From Oryzias latipes (Eukaryota > Chordata > Actinopteri > Beloniformes > Adrianichthyidae), in NCBI RefSeq assembly GCF_002234675.1, contig NC_019870.2:2019985-2083984 (forward strand): DNA of 64,000 bases. Reading direction: 5' to 3'. Position numbers and translations under genes: made by a program. Of this stretch, positions 1 through 19,699 are shown one piece after another. The notes beneath the pieces were generated by a model, which saw nothing but the letters and a program-made list of their open reading frames with translations, was not told the DNA's origin and did not search any database. Each line of letters begins with the position of its first letter. The stretch's first letter is position 1.

Positions 1-1499
1 GTTGCAGCTGTTCTTTAACGGCCTCCACCTGTTGCTCGTTGGCTCTGTCAGCAGTCAGGATAAAAGCTGCAGGTGTCCAGGTGTTCTCTCCCAGACTCTC
101 ACATATTTCCATCTGTGTGATGGTCTGACCTGAGTTTCTGTCTCAGAGTCTGTTCACATGATAACTGATACACATTAAAGGTTCTGCAACTTTTAATTTT
201 GTATTTATTTAGATTTATTGGCTCACAGCGAAGCTAAATATAATCTATCAATGAGAAACCATTTTTTTTCTTAGTGAACTGCCTCAGCATCTTTCTGTGA
301 TTTAAGGATTTTAACATTATCTTCAGATGCTTGAAGGATTTTTCTTTAATTGAACTTTTATTGTGTTTACGAGTACAAAAATGCAAAATTTAATTCACCT
401 GAGTTTCAGACTTTCAAAAAATGTCATCTGATATCTTCTAAAATAGTCACCCTCGTTGATTGTGTGTCTGGAATCGTTGATTTAGTTTCTGTGAGTAAAA
501 AGGAAACATTAGATGGAAAGTCTTTTAGGTTTTTGGAATATATATTTGTTGTTTTTACTATCCTAAATGCTTTTATTCACTCAATGATATAAAACTTTGA
601 GGCAGAATTTTGGGCAATCAGTGTGGAATGAGTCTAACAACGATTTTTGAGAAAAATATGAACAATCTGTAGCTTATCACTTTTTTTCTCTCTATCATCT
701 GTTTTGTGGTAGAAGCAGGAGAAGCAGCAAAACTGTTAGTCGCGTTTCTGCGCGTGAAAAATAAAGTGCATCCACTGCAGCCAGCTGCTATTTTCAGTCT
801 CAAACATGTCGATGGTTCATTTTAACAATATCGATTCATATCATAATTTGTGATCAATGATATGATTCAAAGTTGATGTTTTGAACTATCCGACATCTTT
901 ATCCAAAACGTCAGTGTGACTCAAAAATACCTGGGTGCTGAACAGTGCAGGTGAAGTTTCCTGATTCCTAAATAGTGATTATCGGTTTATCTCAGTGTGA
1001 AATGGTTTTATAATAGTGCAGGGCGCTTTGTTGAACTACGTGCCTCAGACTGATGGGTCTCGATGAATTATAAGTCGATTTATTCAATTAGTTGTTGCAC
1101 TCCTGATGTGGATAAATCTACAGTTTTTTTGCTTGTGATGCTAACTTACAGAATCATTTCCTAAAGTGAGAAACTGTTGCAATGTCATATTTTGATTTGA
1201 TCTGTAGCTAATCAATAAGTTTGACAGTTTTTAGTGCAATTAGATTATCATCACTTTGCCTTCTCGCCACACACATTATTCTGTTTTTATCAAGCTATGT
1301 TTTAAGAAATGTGAACGTTGTTAAGTATGTCGTCTACGAGTCGTTTTGTGTTGTGAGGAACTTTTAAAGATGATTTGATGAGTTTTCCTATCGGTGAGAC
1401 TGAGACAATGGTACTCTCAAATAAAAGTTCGCATTTTCATCTGTTTACCATCAAATGGAACAGAAACAAACCAAAACGGCATTATTTTATAAAATAAAC
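1..1499. other. 3' flank of arrdc3, no gene seen
   Basis: This stretch is A/T-rich and unique-looking, with stop codons throughout. The short open frames have no recognisable domain or splice context. I cannot tell whether it is intergenic sequence or the distal 3' UTR of arrdc3. Confidence 0.5.
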
Positions 1500-1505
1500 T
1501 TTATT
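1500..1505 (-). other. arrdc3: candidate polyadenylation signal of arrdc3
   Basis: Reading down from the arrdc3 stop codon, this is the first AATAAA on the minus strand. It implies a 3' UTR of about 0.7 kb (roughly 1480-2212). It lies in an A/T-rich stretch. I see no other canonical hexamer between it and the stop. Human ARRDC3 has a longer 3' UTR, so further sites may exist. Confidence 0.4.
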
Positions 1506-2212
1506 TTATCAAAAGTTGATCCATAACAGTTACATAGAATAATGCACAGAAAAGGAATAAACAGCACAGATTATATGAAAAACTAGTGCAAAAAATCAGT
1601 TATTATAAAAATATATTGCACTTTAACTTGAATTTTTAGGTGGAAGAAGTTGTGTTTGAACATTCTGAAGATATTTCTCTGTAAACATTTAGGTAGTTGC
1701 TGTGGTTTTTGCGAGCGCACAGCCGCATGACGTGTCTGCAGCGACACGGAGAGCAGGCCATTTGCAGGCGTGTTAGCTTGGTAAAATTGTGCGTTGCGCG
1801 TCTGCAGCTGCTCATTCGAACCCACGCACACAAAAACACACAGTCAGCTTTGGCCTGAAGCCATCGGTCGCGGTTCTTCAGAGATGAATCCGCCAAAGCC
1901 TTTCTTCCAGCTTTGTGCACGGAAAGACCCCCACCCCCAAAAGTCCTGTGGGGGACAGCGCCACCTTCAGGTCCAAGTCAAACTATCTGAAGATGGCTTT
2001 CGTCGGTCCTAATGTGCCATTCAGAGGATGACAACTCCAATGCCCAATGGAGGCGTCTCAGTTCACCGCCACAGTTGTCCGTGAGCTCGGGATTTGGTGG
2101 ATCCGGCGTCTTCTGGAACCATCAAGTCCCCCGTGTCTCAGCGTGGTCCCGGGTCGGCGAGCGACATTCATTCGTCTGGTCTGTACATGGGTCTACGTGA
2201 CCCGAGCTCCTC

Positions 2213-9836
<7,624 letters not shown>

Positions 9837-10140
9837 GGCGCAGGAAGGATGGAGAGAAGAACCGACGGAGGGGAAGCGAGTGCGGCGCCCAGCAGAGCCG
9901 GGTCTGCGCGCGTCACTGGCTCATCTGGCTGCTCTCTCCCGGGCTCCTGCCTCCGCTCTCCTCCTCTGCTGCGCTGGCTGCTCCTCCCGCTCTGCGCTCC
10001 GGCTTGGCGCTCCTGCTCTGCGCTCTGCTCTGCGTCTCTGCTTGCCTCCGCCCGCAGCCGCCGCGCTTTAAAGCCTCTGTGAGCCACTGAGCATGTGCGC
10101 GCCGGAGCGCAGGCTCAGCCTCCAACAGTCATCCTGAAGA
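9837..10140 (-). promoter_or_regulatory. arrdc3: arrdc3 5' UTR and promoter, CpG-rich, with TTTAAA box
   Basis: CpG-dense sequence immediately upstream of the arrdc3 start codon. On the minus strand CTTTAAAG (10065-10072) sits in a GC-rich setting and could act as a TATA-like box. That would place transcription start at about 10035-10045 and give a 5' UTR of about 200 nt. No transcript evidence is available. Confidence 0.5.
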
Positions 10141-11033
10141 TGTGTCTCCACTCGCCCCTCGGTCTTATGAAAGGATGGTTTGACAGAAAACAGGGTTGGA
10201 GGATTTTCCCCTCGTGTTCTTTAGAGGAACCAACAGCAACGTCATAAAAAAGCAGGTCCATTCAGCTTCCTCCCAAACTTTAAGGAAACTCAACTTTGTT
10301 CAAACTGTTCAAACTAAGATTTCCACCGGAGTGTCAGGAGCCTTGGATGTCAGAACTTCAACCTTCAACCCCACATTTAATATCTTCCAACCATTTTATT
10401 TGAGCTTGAAACCCTATGAGCAAAGAGCAGGAAATAAAAACACATAGGTTTGTTTTACAATTGATGAATCTTTTTGTTAGTTTGTCAGTGTTAGAACTCT
10501 GAGGAACATTCTAACTGAGCTCCTCGTCTTCGTCCCTTCAACTCTGTTGAGAATAGTTAGAAACACAATAGTTAGAAACTCCCTTTTATTTTTTATTATT
10601 ACATTAATGGTTCAAATTTAATTCACTAAGCACGTATTTTCATCTCAAAATTATATTACATTTGAAGAAAGCACAACCAAGACTATTGTCTCATAGCATT
10701 CCTCATCCTCGCTTTTTCCTTTTTGTGTGTACTGGTGTTTGTGCTCTGGTAAATGTCTGCGAGAACAACACTGATTGACGCTTCCATTAGTTTATGTACA
10801 CACATAGACTCACAGACTTTCAGCAGACTCCTGGTCACTCAAAACACTTCCTGAAGAGCAGCTTTGGGGCTAATTTAGCTTTATGTGTTTGACAAAAAAT
10901 GATCTTTTTCCCCCCTAAAAACTGTCCACCGTAGAGAAGCAGAAACCAACAAAAACCCCATCTCTGCAAGAAACAAACTGCATCCACTGCTGCCATTATA
11001 CCATTTTAACAGTGTCATTCTTTGAACCCCCCC

Positions 11034-11262
11034 TGAATCCCTTTGAGAGTCATGTTGCTGGAGCCTATTCCAGCTACTGTTGGACAAACACAACCACACA
11101 CTTTAGGGTGATGTGAAGCATGTTTTACACTGCGGTAAGAAAACTGAAACTGCACGAGGCGAACACGCAAACTGCACACAGCTGGAATCCAGGTGGGATT
11201 CAAACCAGGGCCTTCTCACTGTGAAGAACACGTGCTAACCACTACACCACAGTGCAGCCCAC
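11034..11262 (-). repeat. tRNA-headed SINE-like fish repeat
   Basis: This copy carries the hallmarks of a repeat common in teleost genomes: 'ttgctggagcctattccagc' at one end and, at the other, on the minus strand, a 'gtggttagcac' box A-like stretch followed by 'ggtttgaatccc', a box B-like stretch. It is diverged, with an altered middle. Confidence 0.6.
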
Positions 11263-11716
11263 TTTTTGATGTTATTCTATGATTTTAAAAACAAAACCAA
11301 CGTGTGACTTTGTGAACTCTGATGCCCTAACTTGCCCTGCAGCGCCGTGTTCTCCTTGCAGACCGACTCACACTGCTGCAGGTCCAACCCTCCCAGCGTC
11401 TCGTCTAAAAACCCAAACAGACTCATGAAAAGCCCCAGTGAGTCGAATCTGCTGCGTCAGGGTTGAGCGCGGGCGGTTCCCGGCCCCGTGCACCACAGGA
11501 TGAGATGTGGCTCGGAAAAGGAAAAGGGGGAAATGACTCCATTTCTGGCTGAAGGTCGAGATTAGACGAAGCAGTCGAGGCTTCGGGACGTTTGCTCTGA
11601 AACAAACGGGAAACTCTGACACGGCAGCCTCTTCATCTGCCTTAGCAGACCTTCAGCTCCGGAGGACGTGGATGACCCTGTTAATGTGTTTCTGCTGCTT
11701 TCAGAAAACTTCTCCG

Positions 11717-11820
11717 TAACACTTGTGCTATCCTATGACCCCCACCCCCCCTTACATTGACATGTTCTCCCTACCAGGACATAGGTGGATAAAGATGAAG
11801 AGGATTTCATGTAATCCAAA
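11717..11820 (-). mobile_element. truncated copy of the TA-flanked 'ACCCTTGTGCTATC' MITE
   Basis: One end of the MITE family found elsewhere in the window: a variant 'aacacttgtgctatcctatg', a C-tract, then 'ttctccctaccaggaca' and 'tttcatgtaatcca'. The other terminal repeat is missing. Confidence 0.7.
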
Positions 11821-11879
11821 AGCTTGATTATTTTTTTAAAGTTAAACTTTGTTTGTCTGCTCCCCTCAGTGCTGATGTG

Positions 11880-12045
11880 ATTCCCATTCTGGGCTCAAAG
11901 TGTGGATATAGGAGATCCAGATCTGGACCGGTTTGACATGTTCGTATTGATCAGCTTTTCCTTCTCTTGGAGCCCCACAGGGTTCCGCGCTAGGACCCAT
12001 TTTATTTTCTTGTTTGACGCTTCTGTTCACCTCCTTCTGTAAGAC
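11880..12045 (+). pseudogene. LINE reverse-transcriptase relic
   Basis: The plus-strand frame reads GAPQGSALGPILFS at about 11965-12010. This matches the conserved RT block GxPQGSxLGPxLF of L2/Rex-type LINEs. Frames on both sides are broken, so it is a decayed fragment. Confidence 0.65.
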
Positions 12046-12074
12046 ATACAGTAAAACCGTCTTCAGTTTGATTT

Positions 12075-12232
12075 AAACATTGGTGTTAGTGGTTAGCACT
12101 CTCGCCTGGTCCTGGTTCAAATCCCAGCTGTCCAGGGTGTACCCTGCCTTCACCCAATAGTTGCCAGGTTAGGGCAGCCCATGACCCCGACAGGAATGAA
12201 GCAGGTTAAGAAGATGGATGGATGGATGGAAA
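12075..12232 (+). repeat. SINE-like repeat with (GATG)n tail
   Basis: Begins with 'ttagtggttagcactctcgc' and 'ggttcaaatccc', which resemble tRNA box A and box B, and ends in a GGAT/GATG tail at about 12213-12230. It is a shortened copy of the family at 11034-11262. Confidence 0.6.
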
Positions 12233-12510
12233 AAAATCATTTAAAAATCCCTTTATACCTTAGAGTTCTTCACATTACATTATTTTTTTTAAATCCAGAG
12301 ATTGGCTTTATGTGGATTTTATTGCCCATTTTAAGGTTATTCAAAGTAATTTTCCACGTGTTTGGTGGTATCTGGGTTTTCTTAAAATATCCAAATTAAA
12401 AAACGTGTCAGTTCTCATCTAAACTCCACATTTGTGGATCAGCCAGAGGGCGGCAGAAGACGTGGAAACCATTTTTTTGTGTTTTATGTCTGCCCTTTTA
12501 ACATTATCTT

Positions 12511-13258
12511 AATTAAAGGGTCTATATCGTGCTTTTCTTAACCCTTGTGCTATCCTAGGCACTTTAACATTGGGAGTTGGGTCATCTAGACCCACTAGAC
12601 AGTGCACTGAACCCTTTCTCTTCAATGATTTGTGATCTTCACTGGTGTCCATGGATTACATGAAATCTTTCGACCTTTGTCATGGTAGGGAGAACACGTC
12701 AATGGTCATCTTGACCCCATTGGATAGAACAAGGGATACGCCTTTCAGAATAAACTATATCCATATTTAAACCTTCAGCACACTAGAGAACCATTTTTTA
12801 AATATAAAAAATGAGTTATTTTCACAGCTCATTTTCCTACCCAGAACTTAGACGACTCGATCTCTGAGGCTCCGCCTTTATCTCCTTGTGGGTCCCGCCC
12901 ATTTCATGACGTCATCCTAGAGTCGGCCTTGGCAGCGTGTCTGCGTTTCTCCCATGAAAACAAACAACATCCGAACTTTTGCAAAGATGAGTGTTCATAT
13001 TGTGCATAGAAAAGGAAAATGTTTAGCCGATTTCTGGCAGTGCAAACTCTTCTTGGAAGGGGCTGTTCCTCACTTTGTGACGTCACAATGTGAGAACCCA
13101 CTCGTTTTGTGGATTGGGATTGGCTGGTACTCAGAGAGGAGGTTTTTAGAGCAAATGCATGAATGGATCAAAATACTACTTTGGGGTTGTTTTTGTGACG
13201 AATGAACACCATAAACTGCTTTAAAAGTTTGATTTAGCATGGTTTAGGCCCTTTAATT
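12511..13258. mobile_element. TTAA-flanked inverted-repeat element, host of a MITE
   Basis: Left end 'aattaaagggtctatatcgt' and the inverse of the right end, 'aattaaagggcctaaacca', form imperfect terminal inverted repeats. Both are bordered by TTAA, the target favoured by piggyBac-type elements. The interior has no coding frame. The segment 12540-12736 is a separate inserted MITE. Internal text at about 12960-13230 is closely matched at 21730-22020, so the family is dispersed. Confidence 0.55.
12540..12736 (+). mobile_element. 'ACCCTTGTGCTATC' MITE, copy without G-tract
   Basis: Carries the family landmarks 'aacattgggagttgggtcat', 'ctagacccactagacagtg', 'gtgtccatggattacatgaa' and 'catggtagggagaacac'. 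It ends in a mutated right terminus (gatagaacaaggga). The internal poly-G seen in other copies is absent. It is nested in the TTAA-flanked element at 12511-13258. Confidence 0.8.
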
Positions 13259-13599
13259 GATTCTATATTTTTACCCTTTTTCAAGGTAGTTTTAATTTAA
13301 TGGATTTCATTCAGTTTTATATTTGTTTCTATGATGTAAATGACATTTTTTTCTTTGTCTTTTAACATTCTATCTGTAGTTTTTCTAGTGTCTTTGGTCC
13401 GAGGTCTTCGGTTCTGGTAGTCCAGTTTCTGATGCTGTGATTACAGGTTTACCCGCCGAGACTTTAACCTGGTTCTCTGGAAAACTGTTGAAAAATTGCT
13501 TCACTTTCTTGTTTTTAACATCCTAAACACTTGGAGCAACAACTAATCCAGTAAAACATCCTTTTCTTTTTCAATATTTTGTTACACATTCTTGTTCTT

Positions 13600-13945
13600 T
13601 GTCCTTCTGCTGTCACACCAAACGCCTCAGTCCTCCTTCTCTCCATCCATGAATCTCCCCTTTCCTGGTCGCTCCAACCTCGGCATCCCTTAACCAACAT
13701 CATGACTGTTCCTCCTCTGAAACCACCTGCATGTGCTTCCCTGAATTGATCTACCATGATCTGTTCCTCTGATGGACTCCGTCCTGGTCCCTCCCAAAGA
13801 GAACCTCAGCATCTTCCTCTCTGCTTCCTCCAGCTCTGCCTCCTGTCTCTAAACCGACAGCATGGCTGCTCTAGGCACAGTCTTCTGCACCTTTCCTTTC
13901 ATTCTTTGGTCACACCGTCCTGCACGTGTCGCCATCACGCAGTTT
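13600..13945 (-). repeat. fish LINE-derived dispersed fragment
   Basis: The text 'cagctctgcctcctgtctct' with neighbouring 'aacctcagcatcttcctctc' resembles a repeat I recall from many teleost genomes, lying in reverse orientation. Both ends are diverged, and I cannot name the family with certainty. Confidence 0.4.
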
Positions 13946-14199
13946 TAAATGAACGAGTCAGATTAAGGATCTGCTTTGTGTTGCCCTTCTCCAGCAGCTC
14001 ACACCGGTCTGGAAGAGGTTTGAGCTAAAACCATTGCAGATGACCAGAACCGTGTTCTGACTCTGAAGTCTGAATTTCTGAGGAACACTTTGGACTCTAA
14101 AAAGGCCTGAATTCTCTGGTTCTAACTTCAGATAAAACAAATGTGGCGAAGGATGCCCCTGCTGGTCAATGCTAGGAAACGCACCACGATGGCAGGAAG

Positions 14200-16600
14200 C
14201 GTCTCTCACATAAACACAGGTCAGCATGAATATTCATTCCAGTGTGAACACAAAATATGTGCCTGGATCTGAGTTGAGCCATTTTTAACACAATAACATC
14301 ATGGAACTGATAACTGGTCTGGGTTTTTACATTCTAGGAAATGTGATGTGATGGTGGAGCTTTTTCAGATGAAGCACAAAACTGCTACACACTGAACCTA
14401 AACATCATTGTAGAATCTAAAAAAAGAAAGTTAGAATCAGTGAAACTGATTTTTTAACATTGAACAGCCTAACTTGCTTTTTTTAGCTCGTATTCCTTTG
14501 ATAACCACATCTACTATCACGTTATCAAAGGAAAATACGTTTTCTTCTAAGATTTTAGATGTTGCTATCACAAAATAACACTTTTCTTTACATTGTGAGG
14601 ATACGAAGAACATACTTTTTTTATTTTTCTACTGTTTGTCAGTGAAAATGTCGAACCCCAATGTGTGCCTGATTGTTCTAACCTCCTGAGGTTTATGGTC
14701 ATAAACATCGTCCAAATCCGTCGTTGGAGGAGAAGGTTCTGTTCTGTTCTGAAGCTGATGTTTGTCTTTTGATTCTTGTTGTTTTTAGTTTAATGTGTTT
14801 ATGACTTCTTATATGACTAGTTTGCACAGATTGTTGTGTGGCAACATGAAACAAAATGTGGATATTCTCCTGAATTCAGACTAACCACACCCACATGGAC
14901 ATGTGACACGTGTTCCTTTCCTTCTAATGCAGCAGTGTGAGTACAATAGAGCATTTTTTCTAACTTTTATGGCTCCAAGGACACGGAAAAGCTGTTTGAG
15001 GAACTTCAATCATTTGATCAAAACTATAAAACTAAGGTCTGAACACATAAACGGGAAGTTTAATTAGTGGAGAAAGTGTTGTTTTTGCACCGATGTGAGA
15101 GTTTGTACCCAAACCGGTTCTTTCCCAAATGATTTCAATACCTGGATTTTTCAAAAATATCTACTCTTTTTTTGTCCATATCTGTTTCTGTTCTGTGTTA
15201 ACGTCTCCCTTTGTGGGACTAATGAAGATGTTCTAATTCTTCTGTGGATCAGAACATGAACAGAACGTGAGGTAACCTTAGTTCCTAAAACTTGAACATA
15301 CATTTCTTCACTTTGTGCCTCAGCCATGATGTTGTCATTTCAGTCCTCTTTGGTTTCTTTTTTAGTCTTGTTTTCTTGGTTCTTGTCATGTCAGTCACAC
15401 CTGGTTCAGGTAGATGATCATCCACAGGTGTCTTCATTTCAGATAATTATCCTTAGTCTATATAATTGTCTGGTTTTCTGCGCTTCATCGTCAGATCTTT
15501 TGCTCTGTTACTGTTTTGATGTGCCCTTTAAAACCCAGTTTTATAATGTTTGACTTCATTCATTGAATGTTTCAGCTGGTCTGTGACTGTTTAGACCAGT
15601 GGTTCCTGACATTATTGGGCGGAGTTAGTGATGGAGAAACCAAAGCTTTCTGAACCAAAATGAATCAAATGGTGTTGAAATGGTTCATTTCAAACTCTGA
15701 AACTACTGACATTTATTGGCCGGACTACAAAGTTGCATCAGCATGGACAAAAACTTCTATGATTTCCAAAATCTATTTCTTTATAAATGATCAGAACGTA
15801 GTTGTCAAATAGTAACATTTAATGTATAAAATATTGTAAAGCAAGTACTCTTTGTTTGCAAGATTAGTTTAAAGAATATAATTGGATCATTAAAATACCA
15901 AATTTCATAAAATGGAACATTGAACTCCTTGTACATTTCATATAGATGCATTTATATGAAAAGAAAAGGTTAGGTTTGAAAATCGATGTCTGATTGCAAT
16001 TGTCAGTAAATTAATGTTCTACCAAACTCAATGAAAATATTTCCTCCCTGTTTATAGAAGAATGTGACCATAGCATTAATGCAAACATAGACTCCTGATG
16101 ACGGCAATTCTGGCTCTTATGGAGAACCGGCTCTTCTGGCTTGGCTCCCTGAAAAGAGCCAATTCTTTCAGCTCTCAATCATCTCTTCAGATTGTTTTGT
16201 GGCTTTAATGATTTTATCAACAATAAAAAAAAACTGTAATGCACATAATGAATTTTTAATGTTAAAAGATGTGTTTTCTTAAAATATGTTTCATATGAAC
16301 TTGCTTTTATGTATTCTCTGCAGATAAAATGTAAAAAATAAGTTTTAAAATACAAAGAAACTATAGTTCAACTTACAACTACATAACTTTTTTAAAAATG
16401 GTTTTCCTTTTGAACAAATCTAAAGTGAAACAACACAAAACACAGCAACCATAACTCATAATAGAAATTATAATGTGCAAAAGAAGTAGAAAAAATATTT
16501 AAATTAATCACATTAAAAGTTGGCGTTTAAAATAACCAAATGTCTCAGGTTTGAGGAGCTGATCCGGTCTCTTCAGTCACCAATGATCGGCTCTGGTTTA
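14200..16600. other. intergenic stretch without recognised gene
   Basis: A/T-rich intergenic DNA between arrdc3 and mctp1. The only hints are a hAT-like end 'cagtggttcctgac' at about 15598 and an 'aagagcc/ggctctt' inverted motif near 16110-16170. I found no exon with a domain or splice context. Confidence 0.5.
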
Positions 16601-16997
16601 GCGATAATATTGAAATGGAAGGAGTATCAGACTACTGCAAATCTACAATCCCTCTAAACTTTCAGCTCAAACAAGGAGAAGACTGATCAGAGACGCAGCC
16701 AAGAGGTCCATGATGACTCTGGATGAACTGCAGAGATCTACAGCAGATGTCTGTCCATGTGGCAGATGCACAGATCTGGCCTTTATGGAAGACCGATTTC
16801 TTAAACATATCCATAAAAAGTGCCGTTTCAAGTTTGCCACAAGCCACCTAGGAGACACACCAAACGTGGAAGAGTATCCAGGTGTTGGAATGGCCAAGTC
16901 AAAGTCCAGACCTGAATCCAAGCGAATCTGTTGAAGGAACTGAAAACTGGTGTTCACAAATGTTCTCCATCCAACCTCACTGAGCTCCAGCTGTTTT

Positions 16998-17421
16998 AAC
17001 CCTTGTGCTATCTTAGGCCGCCTTTACACTGCATTGTTCAAGTGACCCAATTCCGATTTTTTTCCTCTCACGTGGCACAGATCGGATATGATCGGAGAAT
17101 GTGTAAGCAGGACAAAAGCACATGGATTCCGTTTTTCTTAGATCGGATACAGGCCTCTCAAAAAAATCGGATATAGTCAGAAAATCGGATATGAGCATCA
17201 AGACCTGCAGTGTAAAGGCGGCCTTAGATGACCCCCCCCCCCCCTTACATTGACGAGTTCTCCCTACCATGACAAAGGTGGATAAAGGTGGAAAGATTTC
17301 ATGTAATCCATGGACACCAGTGAAGATCACAAATCATTGAAGAAAAAAGGTTCAGAGCACTGTCTAGTGGGTCTAGATGACCCAACTCCCAACGTTAAAG
17401 TGCCTAGGATAGTACTAGGGT
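16998..17421 (-). mobile_element. 'ACCCTTGTGCTATC' MITE inserted in the Tc1 relic, itself interrupted
   Basis: Starts TAACCCTTGTGCTATC and ends in a mutated CTAGGGTTA. All family landmarks appear in reverse: a run of 13 C, 'gttctccctaccatgacaaa', 'catggacaccagtgaagatc' and 'gggtctagatgacccaactc'. TA flanks both ends. The Tc1 text on either side becomes continuous once this copy is removed. Confidence 0.85.
17016..17223. mobile_element. 208-bp PIF/Harbinger-like MITE, innermost of three nested elements
   Basis: Perfect terminal inverted repeats GGCCGCCTTTACACTGCA and TGCAGTGTAAAGGCGGCC are flanked by TTA at 17013-17015 and 17224-17226. A 3-bp TTA duplication is typical of PIF/Harbinger elements. 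The interior has several 'aatcggatat'-type repeats and no coding frame. Removing it restores the host MITE's 'tatcttagatgacccc'. Confidence 0.85.
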
Positions 17422-18112
17422 TATGGAGGAATGGGCAAAAATGTCAATCTCTTTATGTGCAAAATTGATCGAGACAAACCCAAAGTGACTTACAGCTGTA
17501 ATCACAGCAAAAGGTGGCGCTACAAAGTAAACTTAAGGGGGCTGAATAATTTTGCACGTCCAATTTTCTGTTTTTTAGTTGCTAAACAAGTTTAATATAT
17601 ATCCAACAAATTTCGTTCCACTTCAAAATTGTGTCTAAATTGAAGTTGTGAAGAAACTGGATTAGCTAGAAAGGACTGTATTGTATTAGTTCGTAACCCC
17701 GTCAGTTTCTTGCACACACTTGTTGACGATTCTTAAAAAAACTTAGTTTTATATCTTTATGTTTGCAGCCTGAAATGTGGCAAAAGGTTGAAAAGTTCAA
17801 GGGGGGGGGGCAAATACTTTCTGAAGGCACTGTATATCTCTCTACAAAAACGGACATATTGACACTTCGCTCTGAACGCTTTGAGAGATCGATACAGAGT
17901 CGAGCCGCCCAGATCATCTCTGGGTGGAGCTAAAATAAAGTAATCAGGTTTGCAGATGATGTAGTCGTCTTTGAAAGTATTTTGTCTAAACGTTAATAAA
18001 TCCTACAAACATTAGGATCTCTATCACTGTACAATCATGCTGCTGTAATAAACACATGTTTATCTGATCAAAAGCCAAGAATTACAGGTGAAAATATTAG
18101 AATTTTTGCATT

Positions 18113-18325
18113 TAACCCTTGTGCTATCCAAGGCACTTTACCATTGGGAGGTGGGTCATCTAGACCCACTAGACAGAGCTCTGAACCTTCAATGATTTGT
18201 GATCTTCTCTGGTGTCCATGGATTACATGAAATCTTTCCACCTTTATCCACCTTTGTCATGGTAGGGAGAACACGTCAATGGAAGGGGGGGGTCATCTGG
18301 ACCCCATATGATAGCACAAGAGTTA
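18113..18325 (+). mobile_element. 'ACCCTTGTGCTATC' MITE, near-complete copy
   Basis: Both terminal repeats are present (TAACCCTTGTGCTATC; GATAGCACAAGAGTTA), with an internal run of 8 G and 'ggtcatctggaccccat' beside the right end. TA flanks both sides. Confidence 0.85.
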
Positions 18326-19016
18326 AATATTCCCGATTCACCAAGACATCAGCCTCGGATGTTCTTTTGTTGTTTTTGTCTGTAAGAATTCGAACCAAGA
18401 AAAACAACACAATCGCAAGACTGTGTGAAGAAATATATATATTTATATTTTTCTCAGAGAAAGCTGTCCATCCACATAGACTAAGCATTGAACATTTCAG
18501 CTCAATAACATCGATTTGATGCGCCTGCAGCTCACATTCAGCATTGAGTTTATGTTCAGTCATGCAGGTAAACACAGACGTCTGCTCAGACATGCAGTCC
18601 ATCACAACATCAACAACAGCTTCAAACATACAGGAAGAAACGGAGGAAGAAGACACGTTAAAGGTAAAAAAAATTGATTTAAAAAAGGATAAAAAAGTAT
18701 AAATTAGTTGTTTAGTGTCTGAAAATGATTCCTGCAGGACATCAACCAAACTTTATCCTCTGATTTCTGCACAAAGGGTTTAATTCCATTTTCTCTTTAG
18801 CTGAGCTTGTCAATCAGAATTTCTTCTTTGCCATTTTTGACATATTTGTCAGAACGTTGTGATTAATCTGAGCTAACAGAACCGGGGAAGGCGTGTGCCG
18901 CCATTCAGATTTTCATCAATCCGTGGTTTCAATTCAACGATGGACCTTTTATTCTGAAATTTAACTTGAATCATTATGGCTTAGATCCTTTTCTGGAATC
19001 AAACTGGAATTTACTT

Positions 19017-19042
19017 TTTATTTAGTTTGTAAATATTTTATT
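19017..19042 (-). other. mctp1: candidate polyadenylation signals of mctp1
   Basis: Two AATAAA hexamers on the minus strand (19017-19022 and 19037-19042) are the first I see below the mctp1 stop codon. They imply a 3' UTR of about 1.25 kb that would contain the MITE at 19700-20111. Non-canonical signals nearer the stop are possible. Confidence 0.3.
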
Positions 19043-19699
19043 ACAAACTGAGTTTGATTTACTAAACTGCAGCACCCCCTACTGACAAAGATGGTTACAG
19101 TCGTTGATGGCTAATAATAAGGACTTATTTCTGCAGATTGTTGTAAAAATAAAAATACAAAAAAAAACATTGAGACTTTAATTAACTTAAAACAAATTTT
19201 AAATTCATGCAATAAAAATAGATAAATAAAACAACTGCAAAATCAAATTAAGAATTACAATCATAAAAATAGTTCCAAATAAAGTCAGTGAAACAGAAAT
19301 AAGACAAACTCACGAAGAAACCTTAGTGGGTAAAAATTCTCTTTACTTTGGTTTAAATTTCCATGGCAACACTTCTTTCCCTGACTCACTGAAGTTCAGC
19401 ATTTAGTTTAATTTAGTGTACATTTAAAAATAAAAAAGATATATTAAATGTATAGAATGCATGTGTGTATGTTTTGTGTGTGCATGGGGATAACACAGAG
19501 CAGCAGCGTAAGAAACAAACATGCAGCTCAGTCTTGAGACGAGTCCGAAGACTCAAACTGTACAAAAATAATCAGACCAATAATCTTTTCACTTTGACAC
19601 AGTTATCTTCATGCAGCAGCAGCACGTCACGGATTCATGCAGACTGTTGTTAACACCCAACAAACACGCATTCCTGAAACATTGTCATACCTAACTTTA

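Larger units (their letters stand above)
16608..17832 (+). mobile_element. Tc1/mariner-like transposon relic, split by a nested MITE
   Basis: The left part (16608-16997) matches, from memory, internal text of fish Tc1-like transposase genes: 'ggatgaactgcagagatct', 'tttgccacaagccacctagg' and 'tggccaagtcaaagtccaga', with a large internal deletion. After the inserted MITE it resumes at 17422 with 'ggaggaatgggcaaaaatg', 'aaaggtggcgctacaaagt' and 'gggggctgaataattttgca'. It ends in 'aaggcactg' followed by TA at 17833-17834. The 5' end is missing and the reading frame is broken. Confidence 0.8.

Noticed and set aside
15590..16180. Possible hAT element (cagtggttcctgac plus 'ggctctt' motifs)
   Set aside because: Only one degenerate end is visible. 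No matching inverse end or target duplication was found.
18276..18749. Minus-strand frame of 157 codons
   Set aside because: Part of it runs through a MITE. The remainder shows no recognisable motif and no splice partners.
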